Origin: Glycomyces luteolus
Lineage (GTDB): Bacteria > Actinomycetota > Actinomycetes > Mycobacteriales > Micromonosporaceae
Length of the DNA stretch: 63,189 nucleotides
Assembly (NCBI RefSeq): GCF_027622875.1
Contig: NZ_JAPZVP010000006.1
Location: 1-63,189 of the forward strand
Reading direction: 5' to 3'
Positions 36,240-45,688 of this stretch are shown here, piece after piece. Numbering within the stretch: the first letter of the stretch is position 1; every line of letters begins with the position of its first letter. Under the pieces are notes generated by a model that made no database searches, was not told where the DNA came from, and saw nothing but the letters and a program-made list of their open reading frames with translations. Made by a program: the position numbers and the translations under genes.

Positions 36240-36439
36240 AGTTCTACACCCGCGATTGTCGATTCCCTCGGCCGCCTATATTCGCCAACAACCTCATCGA
36301 GCAGTCGATCCTGGTCGGCATTGCGTTTGTATACGAATGCTGCCGGCGGGCCAAGCATTGCCCACCGACGTCGGCAAGACCCGTACTCCGGAAGCGCCGA
36401 CGACCGGTCATGAGCAGCTGCGATCCGGCCAGTCCGTAA

Positions 36440-37810
36440 TCATTGGCCGTATGGGGTGACATCGAAGCGGCCGAACAGCTCCATGAAGAACTCCTGCAGG
36501 ACTTTCTCAGCCCGCGACTCCCGCTTGAGTTCTTCGTGGCCGAAACGGAAGACCTCGTATCCGCTGAGTTTGAGTTCTCGATCGGCCCGCATGTCAGCCG
36601 CATACTTGGCCTTGTCGGTGAAGTGCTGTGAGCCGTCGACCTCCAGAACCACGCGCTGACCATGCGGCAGCAACAGAAGGAAGTCCATCCGGAAGCGGAG
36701 CAGGGCCTCGCGTCCGCGCTGTTTTACGGTCTTGGGATCCCAGTGCAGCCACACCTCGGGCAACAGTGCCGGGAGCTCGGGAACAGCGGCACCGAAAATC
36801 CGGTGGTAGAGGACAAAGAGGTTGTGCTGGCCCGGTGAGTTGTCGGGCAGACTCTCGCACAGCCTCTGGTAGAGGCCCCGCTTAGCTTCCTCGGCATCGG
36901 TGACATCTCGGGTCTGTTGCCACCAGTCCTGCAGGTCCCGCCACCGGACGCCACCGGATCCGATCGGCCTGTCGTAGACCAAGACATGGTCCTGGTTGCC
37001 GACGACCTCGATGTCGTTGTCAACGGCATTGCGAAACCGCAGGTCGGGTTTCTCCTTGGACGCGAAGATCAAGTTCTTGGGCCGTCGACTTCGCGGCAGA
37101 CCTGAAGGCACGAGAGCGAAGACCGGGTAGCCCTCGGAGATGCCAGTCTCGCGTACTTCCACGCCGGCGGCCCGCAGACAGGGGTCGATGGCGGCGACCA
37201 GGCGGCGCTGGATCAGCTCGTCAGGGACCAGATCCGCTGAGACCAGCGCTTCCATGAATCGGACGAATCGGGGGTGCGGAGCGGCGAAAGCACCGAGCTG
37301 CTCGAATAGATCCTCAGCGGACCAGTCGCCCGGGTTACGCAGCACATGCCGCTCGACATCGGCTCGCAGACCCGGCAAGGTCTGCACGGCGAGCAGGCTG
37401 AAGAAGTCCTCGTCGGGAAGCCAGAACCAGGTGAGAACGTCCATAAACCGACCGGAGTGCTGCGTCAGGTCGTCCAAGTCCAACGCTCGGGCGATCTCGC
37501 GCCGTACTCGCTGGGGAACCTCTACCGTTCCCTGCTGCGCCCGCAAGATGTCTTCGAGCGCTCGGCGTTGGGACGCCGACAGAATCTCCTGACCCAGGAG
37601 GCCAACAATGACCGAACCCAAGCCGGCATCGGGAAGTGCGTCAAGACTGGCTTCGAGCCGCTCGGCCTTCGTGCCATCCTGAGCTGGCGTGGGCAGGCCG
37701 AGCCGTTGACACGCTTCGGGAAGATCTTTGTGCCTGTAGTAATCCTTGAGACCAAGGACGATGGGGCGGATCAGCGCCCGTAGCTCTGCGTGTTCCACCG
37801 TGTCCACCAT
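36440..37810 (-). CDS. AbiJ-like protein with C-terminal DUF559-type nuclease domain
   Basis: 456 aa. The C-terminus is a Vsr/DUF559-like PD-(D/E)XK domain: RFRMDFLLLLPHGQRVVLEV followed by DGSQH, an RELKLSGYEVFRFG strand and a closing helix. The region before it (residues ~120-230) resembles the N-terminal domain found in AbiJ-related abortive-infection proteins. A stand-alone defence nuclease is likely. The domain names are from pattern memory and need a profile search. Confidence 0.68.
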   Translation of the reverse strand: MVDTVEHAELRALIRPIVLGLKDYYRHKDLPEACQRLGLPTPAQDGTKAERLEASLDALPDAGLGSVIVGLLGQEILSASQRRALEDILRAQQGTVEVPQRVRREIARALDLDDLTQHSGRFMDVLTWFWLPDEDFFSLLAVQTLPGLRADVERHVLRNPGDWSAEDLFEQLGAFAAPHPRFVRFMEALVSADLVPDELIQRRLVAAIDPCLRAAGVEVRETGISEGYPVFALVPSGLPRSRRPKNLIFASKEKPDLRFRNAVDNDIEVVGNQDHVLVYDRPIGSGGVRWRDLQDWWQQTRDVTDAEEAKRGLYQRLCESLPDNSPGQHNLFVLYHRIFGAAVPELPALLPEVWLHWDPKTVKQRGREALLRFRMDFLLLLPHGQRVVLEVDGSQHFTDKAKYAADMRADRELKLSGYEVFRFGHEELKRESRAEKVLQEFFMELFGRFDVTPYGQ

Positions 37811-37925
37811 CTGTCGATTGTCCCCGCCACCACCGACAGGCGGCAGAACGTGTTCAGATCGGGGCAGCCGAAGGTAGCGAAGGCACGTCGAGCCGAACGT
37901 CGCCGATCTCTAAGATCAGACACGC

Positions 37926-38738
37926 TTACGGCAGCCTCCCCAACAACCCCGCCACGGTTCCCACGATCATGATTGCATCGTCCCGACTCCAGGCAAAGTC
38001 GCTCGTCACCTCGTCGTCATGGCTTGCGCCGCTCGCCAAGCTGTAGAGATCATCGATCAGGACACGCCAGCGTTGCGCTTGCGTCCGTTGTCTCGCAACA
38101 GCGTTCTGTGCTTCGGGCGCCACTACTTCCCGCACGTATTCGAGTGCGGCCCGCGCCTTGATGACCGCTTCCTCGAACTTGCCGTCCGTGATGTGGCCCT
38201 TGGCCTCCCGGATACGGCCGACCGCTCTTCGCAGCTCGCTGCCGTCGAGCGGGAGCGGAACGAGGACTTCCATCGCGACGGCCGCGCCCAGGCTCTCAAG
38301 CTGTCGCGCCCATGATTCTGCCGGTACGAAAGCCACCTCCTGCGCCTCAACGACCGGATGCAGATCGCGTACCGGGTAGAGGAGTACGGCACTCAGATGA
38401 AGCTGGAGCTGCAAGTCCCTGCCATCTCGCAGTGTCTCGATGGACCAAAGCTGGTTATCGCTCAGGCCGCACGACAACTGCTCCGTGCAGTCGAATTGAC
38501 GTGTCGTCACCAGCTTGAGATGCAAGGGCCCGAGCCAACTGGTCGCTCCGTTGGGAAAGTTGGTGTACACCTCGCCGCCGAGCTGAATCGGTAGTCCCTC
38601 CGCCAGCCCAACCGAGGCGACGGTCACCGTGACAGCCAATCGGTGAGCTCCGGTACCAGGCGTCAGGTTTACCGTAGTCGCTCCGGACCCGACGCTTACT
38701 CGTAGCGCCTTGCCATGGGTGAAGTTCAAGTCGACCAT
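37926..38738 (-). CDS. hypothetical protein
   Basis: 270 aa from ATG 38738 (MVDLNFTHGKALRVSVGSG). The N-terminal half is beta-rich, the C-terminal half helical (EEAVIKARAALEYVREVVAP). No family recognised. It is divergent from the zinc-ribbon gene at 39059. Confidence 0.6.
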   Translation of the reverse strand: MVDLNFTHGKALRVSVGSGATTVNLTPGTGAHRLAVTVTVASVGLAEGLPIQLGGEVYTNFPNGATSWLGPLHLKLVTTRQFDCTEQLSCGLSDNQLWSIETLRDGRDLQLQLHLSAVLLYPVRDLHPVVEAQEVAFVPAESWARQLESLGAAVAMEVLVPLPLDGSELRRAVGRIREAKGHITDGKFEEAVIKARAALEYVREVVAPEAQNAVARQRTQAQRWRVLIDDLYSLASGASHDDEVTSDFAWSRDDAIMIVGTVAGLLGRLP

Positions 38739-39058
38739 CGTATCCTCTTCGGTTTCTCTTGTGAGCACTGTCAATGGAATGTCGGCTTTCGAAGGATCGA
38801 CTTGCCGACGCACTCCGACACGGATGCAATGGCGATGGATGCTCCCATCCGATCGAGAACTAGCAGCGCTCCACGGGGCCCCCACTCCCCCTGTGAAAGA
38901 CGGAGTTCAGCGCACTCGCGTCCTGGACGGAGTCGGCGTAGATGTGGACCGGAACGCGAAACCCCTGGCGAAAGGAATCAACCGAACGCTCATTAGGCAC
39001 CGCAACCACGGTCCCGGATGGCACCCGGCGAGGTTGCGGCTTCGAGAACGGAGTCTCG

Positions 39059-39526
39059 ATGCAGCAGATCATATCCAAAATCCTGGTGCCGCCGCTGCCC
39101 GCGAGGGCCAACCGCGATGTCCGTCTGGCGCTCCGGGCGGCAGCTCAAGTCGAGGCCGCGTTCGGCACACGACTGCTGCTTCCGGGCCTGGCAACGTGCC
39201 GGGACTGCGCGGTGGTGATGGTGCCGTGGCCGTGGCTGAATCAGGGGCCTGTGTACGCCTGCCACAACCAGCGGTGCGACGCGAGCCGCGTCTATGCCCG
39301 TGATGCCGATGCGGCCGCATGGCGGCTGCTGCAAGCAGAACCTGTGATGCGCCAGGCGCTCGCGCCGCTCAAGCAAGCGACCGACATCCTGCGCGTCCTG
39401 CGCGGCCGCCTCGAACAAGTACTAATCGACACGCGACCCGGCGGGCCGTTGCCGGTCGAGCTGCGCTGGTCGCAGTTCCCTCCACAGGATGGCGGTGTTC
39501 CAAAATGGAGCGAAGGACGAGGGTAA
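39059..39526 (+). CDS. zinc-ribbon hypothetical protein
   Basis: 155 aa from ATG 39059. CRDCAVVMVP...YACHNQRCDASRVYARD gives a four-Cys ribbon like the recombinase zinc beta-ribbon. A C-terminal helix follows. Probably nucleic-acid binding. Overlaps the next gene. Confidence 0.55.
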   Translation: MQQIISKILVPPLPARANRDVRLALRAAAQVEAAFGTRLLLPGLATCRDCAVVMVPWPWLNQGPVYACHNQRCDASRVYARDADAAAWRLLQAEPVMRQALAPLKQATDILRVLRGRLEQVLIDTRPGGPLPVELRWSQFPPQDGGVPKWSEGRG

Positions 39527-40131
39527 GCCAGAGCGCGGCGGATAACCGCATCATGGAGCACCGTTGCTTCCACACAGAGGTCTCGGAGATCACGGTCGGT
39601 GCGATCATCGCGATCCCCGAGTCCTGGTCCGGTGCGCTCCAACAGGCTCGCAAGGACTCCGGCGACCCGCTAGCCGCCACCGTGCCTCCGCACCTGACCC
39701 TGCTCGCCCCAACTACGCTCGCTTCCGATCAGTTGGAGACGTTGGCGGAGCACCTCGCGATAGTGGCTGACTCGATGGCCGCTTTCACCATCGCCCTGCA
39801 TGGGGTGTCTTCGTTCCTGCCGATTTCCCCGGTGGCCTTCGTACCGGTTATCGACGGCGGCAAGGATCTTGCGGCGCTCGCAGCGGGGATCCGCTCAGGT
39901 CCAGTTCCGCTGCCGCAGCAGTTCCCCTTCCACCCGCACGTGACCGTAGCTCATCGAGTCGAACCGGATGGGATGGAGCGCGTCTGCCGATCGCTCATGA
40001 CATTCGACGCCACCGTGCCGGTCGATAGGTTCACGCTCTCGATCTCCAACTGCCCGCCAACCTGCCCAGCCGCGTCATGGATGCCGTGGCGCGAGTTCCA
40101 CCTTGCGAAATCCTTCGCACACCGCGTCTAG
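39505..40131 (+). CDS. 2H phosphoesterase (2'-5' RNA ligase-like)
   Basis: 208 aa from ATG 39505 (a second ATG at 39553 is equally possible and avoids overlap). The two catalytic HxT motifs are present: PPHLTLLAP and FHPHVTVAHR. Members hydrolyse 2',3'-cyclic or 2'-5' phosphodiester bonds in RNA ends or signalling oligonucleotides. Confidence 0.85.
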   Translation: MERRTRVSQSAADNRIMEHRCFHTEVSEITVGAIIAIPESWSGALQQARKDSGDPLAATVPPHLTLLAPTTLASDQLETLAEHLAIVADSMAAFTIALHGVSSFLPISPVAFVPVIDGGKDLAALAAGIRSGPVPLPQQFPFHPHVTVAHRVEPDGMERVCRSLMTFDATVPVDRFTLSISNCPPTCPAASWMPWREFHLAKSFAHRV

Positions 40132-40179
40132 CTCCGCGCGACACACCACCTCAACTCAACTCGATGGAAACGAGGACCT

Positions 40180-40425
40180 ATGGATCTTCCTGAACCCGAT
40201 GCACCCGTCACGGACGACTTCCACAGACTGCAGTAGCGGTTGGACGCAACGATTGAGAAGCTCCGGTCCGATCAAATGCTCCCGTCCGAACCGGTTCCGC
40301 GCTTCGCGGTCATCGCCGGAGTTCTCGACGAGCTTTGCCGCCAGAACCCCGAAATCGCTCGATTCATCGCCGCGGCCGCGCTCGAGCGCCTTGTCAGCGG
40401 CGAAGCCGACGCAGTTCACCGCTGA
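40180..40425 (+). pseudogene. small helical protein gene broken by an amber codon
   Basis: ATG 40180 (MDLPEPDAPVTDDFHRLQ) is followed by TAG at 40234 and then the same frame continues as a good helical protein (RLDATIEKLRSDQM ... ALERLVSGEA) to 40425. CAG to TAG is a single change. Restarting at TTG 40240 would give 61 aa. Confidence 0.6.
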
Positions 40426-40498
40426 CCACCCGTCACATCCATATCCGGTGAGTGGTCCACCGCTGCCGGAAACCCTTCGCCGAGAGAGGACTCACATC

Positions 40499-41146
40499 TT
40501 GAGCCTGCGACTGCGGACGCAGCCCCGCCGAACCGAAATCCGCCTATTGCAGCCCGACGAGCAAGATGCTGAGTCGGAGCCAAAGGAATCCACTGACCCA
40601 TCGCCCGTTTTCTCCATTAACGGATCCGCCCAGCTGCAAGAGTTCGACGAGTCGGCCCCGGAGATCCCCCAAGAACCAAAGCCAGTGGAGGGAAGCGGCA
40701 CCGGCAAGCCGAAACACGGCGCAGCTCCCGTCGCTACTGTCTCGAAGCCTTCACCGAAGGCACGAGCGGTATCCCGGCGGAAAGGCCGAGATAGAACCTC
40801 CCGTCCAAGGACGCACCGGAAGGTCCTGCTGGTCTGCATTCCGCTCAGCGTTGCCGTGACCGCCTTCTCGATCGTGACGACCCTGCTGGGGGCCACGGGC
40901 GGCATCGTGGTCTCGACACTCGCGCTCGCAGTCGTCGTGTGGGGCATGACCGTCGGGTATTCGCGTCGCACCTGGCCCTACCTCGGCTGCAAGACCTGCG
41001 GAGGCACCGGCCGGGACTACGAGCCCCTCCTTCTGGCACTGCTGTGCCTGCGGCGCAAGCGAGCGTGGAGGGACTGTGCCGTGTGCAACGGCAAGGCCCG
41101 TTACGACAGAAGAGACCGATCGAGCAGGCGCACTCGTCGCGGCTAG
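40499..41146 (+). CDS. membrane protein with CxxCxGxG-type zinc motif
   Basis: 215 aa from TTG 40499 behind GAGAGGA. A basic, proline-rich N-terminal half, two membrane segments (VLLVCIPLSVAVTAFSIVTT, GGIVVSTLALAVVVWGMTVG), then CKTCGGTGRDYE and CAVCNG, a DnaJ-like zinc pair. Similar proteins occur in actinobacterial mobile DNA. Confidence 0.6.
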   Translation: MSLRLRTQPRRTEIRLLQPDEQDAESEPKESTDPSPVFSINGSAQLQEFDESAPEIPQEPKPVEGSGTGKPKHGAAPVATVSKPSPKARAVSRRKGRDRTSRPRTHRKVLLVCIPLSVAVTAFSIVTTLLGATGGIVVSTLALAVVVWGMTVGYSRRTWPYLGCKTCGGTGRDYEPLLLALLCLRRKRAWRDCAVCNGKARYDRRDRSSRRTRRG

Positions 41147-41424
41147 CCTCGCGGAAACGTGCAACGCTCTTGCTGCCGGATCCGCCAGCGCCCCTGTTGC
41201 GGAAAACCTTCCTCGCCGACCAGGGTTTCGCCCCGATTCGCTGGAGCCAGCGAGTTCTCTAACGCTGGGGAACTCCTTCAAGCTCGCCGAGGCCGAGAGT
41301 ATCGAGTAGACACATTCTGCGGGTGCCCACATCGAACCGTCGACAGCCCCAATAAAGACCGAGAGCACTTCTCAGACATGGATCGAATACGCTACATCGG
41401 TTCCACGTCTGAGAGGCCACCCCC

Positions 41425-42231
41425 ATGTCGATTGACGAGTTCAGCGCCGCCGTCGGCACCGCCGCGGACAGCGTCGAAACCGCCCTCACCGCGATCCACG
41501 CCGCGAAAGACACCGGCGAAGGGCTCGCCGGACAGCTCGCCGGCCTCGGCCTGGAAACGAAGACCGCGCAGACCCACAGCATCGCCGAGCGCCTCGAGAG
41601 CGAAGCCGCCGCGGCCGCGGCCGCACTCAAGACGAAGCTGGAGGAGCTCCGGCAGGAAGTCGAGGGGCTCAAGCAGAGCGGTTTACAGGGCGGCGGCACC
41701 AGTCCCCGCACCGCCACCGTCCCGGCCACTGGCTCCGGCGCACCGCCCGCCGCGCCGACTGCCCCCACGTTCACTCCTGCCGGCACTTGGGCGACCCCGC
41801 CGAAGCGAAGCTTCGGCAACCCTTTCAACGCTGAATACGAAGAATGGGTCAAAACCGCGAATGGCGGCCCCGCAGGCGACTTGGAGTACCAGGTCATCGG
41901 CCCCACCGGCAAAGCGGTCTGGTTCGACGCCCAGCGGATCGAGGACACCGGCACCGGCAAGGTCGAGTACTTGATCGATGCGAAAGGGAACTACGGCCAG
42001 TTCGTACAGCCGGACGGCACCTTCAAGTGGTTCTTCCGCGAACGTGGCGGCCTCGAACACACGCGGCAACAGGCCGAACGCCAGGTGCGAGCCGCCGGAG
42101 GCCGACCTGTTGAATGGTGGTGTGCTGACGAGGAGTTCGCCGACGCACTCAACGACTACCTCGACCGCGACGTCTACCTGCGTGGCAAGATCGAGGCATT
42201 CCACAAGCCCTACCCGGAGGAACAGTCATGA
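41425..42231 (+). CDS. polymorphic-toxin-like protein with Tox-REase-5-type domain
   Basis: 268 aa. Residues 1-90 are a helical, coiled-coil type domain (LKTKLEELRQEVEGLKQSG). A proline-rich linker follows to about 135. The C-terminal ~130 residues fit the restriction-fold toxin family: KAVWFDAQ, then KVEYLIDAKGNYGQF with the D-x-K core, KWFFRERGGLEHTRQQAERQ and GGRPVEWWCADEEFADAL. Predicted DNase delivered or released as a toxin. Confidence 0.72.
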   Translation: MSIDEFSAAVGTAADSVETALTAIHAAKDTGEGLAGQLAGLGLETKTAQTHSIAERLESEAAAAAAALKTKLEELRQEVEGLKQSGLQGGGTSPRTATVPATGSGAPPAAPTAPTFTPAGTWATPPKRSFGNPFNAEYEEWVKTANGGPAGDLEYQVIGPTGKAVWFDAQRIEDTGTGKVEYLIDAKGNYGQFVQPDGTFKWFFRERGGLEHTRQQAERQVRAAGGRPVEWWCADEEFADALNDYLDRDVYLRGKIEAFHKPYPEEQS

Positions 42232-42962
42232 GCTGGGCGCTAGTCACAAGCTCCACCCGGCAGGCCGAGAAAGGCCTTGAAGGCGAAGCCGCCCGACTGA
42301 TCGGGCAGCTCGAGATCGTCTCCGACTTCCTCCACGAGCAGTACGGATTCCGACCCGAATGGCGGAACCGATTTGCCGACGCGTCGCAATGGCGAGAGGT
42401 CTCCGCTGTCGCCGCGCTCATCGAGCAGGGCGTCGCCCATGATGAGAGCGTGCCGCCACAGCCATGGCCCGAGCTCGGCATGTCCGGGTCGGTCCAGGCA
42501 TACCACCCCGACTCCGGCGAAGGCGTCGCTGACTGCACCTGGCACGTCGGAGGCGACGATACCTTCAAGTTCCACACCAGCTATTCATTCGAACCGAGCC
42601 CGGCACCGTTCCCCGCCGGCGCCGCAGAACCGCTTACTGAACTGCTGACCACCGCTGCGGCGGCAGTCGAGGCCGACGAAGCACGGATCACGGTGCGAAT
42701 GGTCCAACGGGCCCTCAGAAAGGCCCGACGCGAGGTGGCGGGTCGACTTGGCCCGATCATGCTGGTGCCCGACATCCGCCGCATCGAGCAATGGCCCGCA
42801 GGCATCACCGCGACTCCGGCACCGGAGGGATACCCGGACGGGGCCGTCGTGTCCGTCGATCCCGAAAGGGTCGAGTCCCCGAACGAGCTGGTTCCGGTGC
42901 TGCTCGAACTCGATGACCTCTTGAGGGAAGATGTTGCGCCCGAGGCACCGACTCAGGAATGA
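42228..42962 (+). CDS. probable immunity protein for the REase-fold toxin
   Basis: 244 aa, overlapping the toxin gene by 4 bp (ATGA). Composition and position fit immunity proteins of the Imm52 type that accompany Tox-REase-5, e.g. SVQAYHPDSGEGVADCTWHV and GYPDGAVVSVDPERV. The family assignment is tentative; the pairing is strong by gene order. Confidence 0.62.
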   Translation: MSWALVTSSTRQAEKGLEGEAARLIGQLEIVSDFLHEQYGFRPEWRNRFADASQWREVSAVAALIEQGVAHDESVPPQPWPELGMSGSVQAYHPDSGEGVADCTWHVGGDDTFKFHTSYSFEPSPAPFPAGAAEPLTELLTTAAAAVEADEARITVRMVQRALRKARREVAGRLGPIMLVPDIRRIEQWPAGITATPAPEGYPDGAVVSVDPERVESPNELVPVLLELDDLLREDVAPEAPTQE

Positions 42963-43056
42963 GTTGACCGCTGGCTACTGCCACATCCGTCCAGCAAGCC
43001 GTCCCGCAGCTTCGAGGCGTCTTCCGACTCCTCGGAGTGCACGCCTTGTCTGTATC

Positions 43057-44052
43057 TCAGGTTGAAACTGGTGGGAGTGGCCCGTCGATGAGGTTGCTTA
43101 GCGCGACAGCCGCGTCTCGTAGGTCGCTCTTGAGTCGATCGCGGGCCCGTTCAAGCTGGTCGAGGCGCACTGAGGTGGTGAGGACGATCCGGTCGTCAGT
43201 GCGGGGGCCGTTGCGGACGAGGACTGCCAGACAGGCTCCCTCTGCACAGTATTGTCCCTCGGCCGTATAGATCCGGCCTGGTTCTCGAATCAGTTGCGGG
43301 GCAAGGGCCTCGATGGTTGTCGGCGTCCGCTTGGTGAAGGCCCTCATGCCGTGGGTCTGGAGGTACCTGTGGCGTTGCGCGTCGTCAACCCAACTGAGCG
43401 CAGCCTGACCGCTGGCGGTGGCGTGAGCAGCGTCGGCTCCGATATCGACTAGCAGCGAGGTGCCGTCAGGCGCAGGTTGCAGGTGCGAAAGGATCAGGCC
43501 GTCGGCTTGGGATAGGCGGACCAAGGCCGCGTCATGTCCGGAGACGCTGGAGAAGTCTTTCAACACCGTTACAAGGTCTTCTTCGCTGACGGTGCACGGC
43601 GGCAGGAGCAGGCCATCGGCGTTAAGCCGGAACCGGTCGTCCCCTACCGGAGTGATGCAGTCAAATTCGATGCCGATGGTCATGGCAGCGCTGACCGCAC
43701 GGGGCGTCAGGCCGGTTTCGGCGGCCAGTTCCTGGGTCGTCATGCCGTCTACCGACGCCTGTCGCAGGCGGGCGAGAAGCATTTGGAAGTCGCTAATGGC
43801 CTTGGCTCCGGCGACGAGGGTCGGGCCCACGACGATCTGGTTCAGGAAGGTGCGGCGGACCCAGCCGCCGGCGACGAGCAGCTCGAGATGGTCGCGAAGG
43901 CTCTGATCGGAGGGCCGGTCCCCGGCGATATGCGGGCGGAGCTGCTTGACGGTGTTGCCGGGATGGTCGAGGACCGCCCGGAGGATCGCCAGGGTGCGCT
44001 CGGAAGCCTGCACCTGGTGCTTCCTCCGATTGGGATCGGCGCGTGTTTCCAT
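43057..44052 (-). CDS. IclR-like transcriptional regulator
   Basis: 331 aa from ATG 44052. An N-terminal winged helix (SERTLAILRAVLDHPGNTVK) is followed by a second helix-turn-helix (MTTQELAAETGLTPRAVSAA) and a C-terminal ligand-binding domain (LVDIGADAAHATASGQAALS). It is divergent from the Tad locus, with 167 bp between, and may control it. Confidence 0.72.
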   Translation of the reverse strand: METRADPNRRKHQVQASERTLAILRAVLDHPGNTVKQLRPHIAGDRPSDQSLRDHLELLVAGGWVRRTFLNQIVVGPTLVAGAKAISDFQMLLARLRQASVDGMTTQELAAETGLTPRAVSAAMTIGIEFDCITPVGDDRFRLNADGLLLPPCTVSEEDLVTVLKDFSSVSGHDAALVRLSQADGLILSHLQPAPDGTSLLVDIGADAAHATASGQAALSWVDDAQRHRYLQTHGMRAFTKRTPTTIEALAPQLIREPGRIYTAEGQYCAEGACLAVLVRNGPRTDDRIVLTTSVRLDQLERARDRLKSDLRDAAVALSNLIDGPLPPVST

Positions 44053-44219
44053 GACCAGACACCTCCTGGTGCGGCGGTTCCGGACGCGGATGACAGACCG
44101 CCCAAGGTGCGGGCGTCGGGCGGCGAAGTCCCGGTTTCCGGGTCCTCCCCGAATCAAAGTGTCAGCTATCCGACTCTCAGGACTGCGCTTACTTTCCGTG
44201 TTGTGGAACCATCGATTGC

Positions 44220-44822
44220 GTGAGTCACTATGGTACGCACCACACCGCAGCAAGCGGACTTTCTTTCGTGTTCGCACTCGCCAGCGCACTGTTTGCATTC
44301 TCGGCCTGCACTACCGCAGGAGACGCTGGACCAGCAGAAACATCCGAAGACGCCGCCTCCCCGAGCACCTCCGCATCCCCCGCCCTCATTCCCGAGCAGA
44401 TCGAGGACCCTGAGGACGCGGCCATCGCCGCGTACGCCCGTTACTGGGACACGCTCACCGCCTCGGCCGCTGCGCCGGATGGCGACTACAGCGAGTTCGA
44501 TGCCATCAGCGCCGATCAGGCACTGGAGTATGCGGTCTCGATCGAATCCGAAGCCTTCGACAACGGGACCCGCATGACCGGCACGATCAGCCGCAGCCCT
44601 TCGGTCAAGGACTCCGTCGTGACTGACGACGCCAGCCAGATAGTCGTGCTCGACTGCGCGGACTCCAGCGACATGGAAACGATCGACCAGAACGGCAACA
44701 CCGTGGCTGGCGAGTCCTATGGACCCCAAGAGGTCCAGGCCCGAGTCGAACTGCTCGAAGGCATGTGGGTTGTCACGGTGATGGCAATCCAGGAGGTCGG
44801 ATCATGCGTACCCGACGACTAG
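44220..44822 (+). CDS. lipoprotein, first gene of the Tad locus
   Basis: 200 aa from GTG 44220. Signal peptide with lipobox AFSAC (cleavage before the Cys near residue 30), then a Thr/Ser/Pro-rich linker and a small folded domain (AAIAAYARYWDTLTA) as in many actinobacterial lipoproteins. Confidence 0.75.
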   Translation: MSHYGTHHTAASGLSFVFALASALFAFSACTTAGDAGPAETSEDAASPSTSASPALIPEQIEDPEDAAIAAYARYWDTLTASAAAPDGDYSEFDAISADQALEYAVSIESEAFDNGTRMTGTISRSPSVKDSVVTDDASQIVVLDCADSSDMETIDQNGNTVAGESYGPQEVQARVELLEGMWVVTVMAIQEVGSCVPDD

Positions 44823-45688
44823 CGATCCTGACCTCCACGGCGACCGCTCTGGCCTTCGTCGCCATCGCCGCTCATCCGGCCTCGGCGGACTTGAATCCGT
44901 CGTGTTCAGATGCCGACGACTGGTGCGAGGTCGAGGTCGAGATCCCCGGAGGTGAGGGCGGCGGTAGCGGGACCGATCCGGGAACAGGAGACGGTGCCGA
45001 GCCGCCCGCGGGGGGCGGCTCGGGTACCGAGACCGACGCCCTCACCGACTGCACGTCCTCGATGCTCCCGGACGCCGATGCTCATCCGCAAGCCGGCCCG
45101 CGCCCGAATGACCGCTCGGTGTTGGTCATCGAGACCTGCACGACGGAGACGGGCTCCAGCATCCAGTCGGCCGAATGGGTCGAGCTCGGCGCCGACGGCC
45201 AGATGCAACTCTCTCCCGAACTGCTCGCCCAGCGAGCGGTTGACCGCCTCGTCCTGCTGCAGCCCGGAATCGAGGCCAGCCCCGAGACCGTGCAGCTGGT
45301 GCAGCTGCCCACCTGGCTGTGGGTCAGCGCGACCACCTGGTCCGTGCGCACCGCCCAGGCCGCTGCCGGCGGCCTGACCGCGACCGCCACAGCGACTCCG
45401 GTCGCAGTCTCCTGGGACATGGGCGACGGCTCCACGGTCGAGTGCGACGGTCGCGGGACCGAATGGGAACGGGGCACCGACCCTGAGGCGGCCTCGGACT
45501 GCTCTCACACCTACACCCGGCCCAGTTCGGAGGAGCTGCCGGTGTCCGCGACGGTCACCTGGCAGGTGACGTGGGTCGTGACCGACACCGGCGGCGCCGA
45601 AGTCGCCTCCGGGGCTGAGCCGGACATGTCCACGACCGGGCAGACCGCCTGGCCCGTCCTCGAGTCGCAAGCGCTCGTCGAACGATGA
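44804..45688 (+). CDS. secreted protein of the Tad locus
   Basis: 294 aa from ATG 44804. Signal peptide ending ASA-DL near residue 28, a Gly/Pro-rich low-complexity part, then a PKD-like beta domain (VSWDMGDGSTVECDG, CSHTYTRPS). Likely a surface component or pilus accessory. Overlaps both neighbours. Confidence 0.72.
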   Translation: MRTRRLAILTSTATALAFVAIAAHPASADLNPSCSDADDWCEVEVEIPGGEGGGSGTDPGTGDGAEPPAGGGSGTETDALTDCTSSMLPDADAHPQAGPRPNDRSVLVIETCTTETGSSIQSAEWVELGADGQMQLSPELLAQRAVDRLVLLQPGIEASPETVQLVQLPTWLWVSATTWSVRTAQAAAGGLTATATATPVAVSWDMGDGSTVECDGRGTEWERGTDPEAASDCSHTYTRPSSEELPVSATVTWQVTWVVTDTGGAEVASGAEPDMSTTGQTAWPVLESQALVER

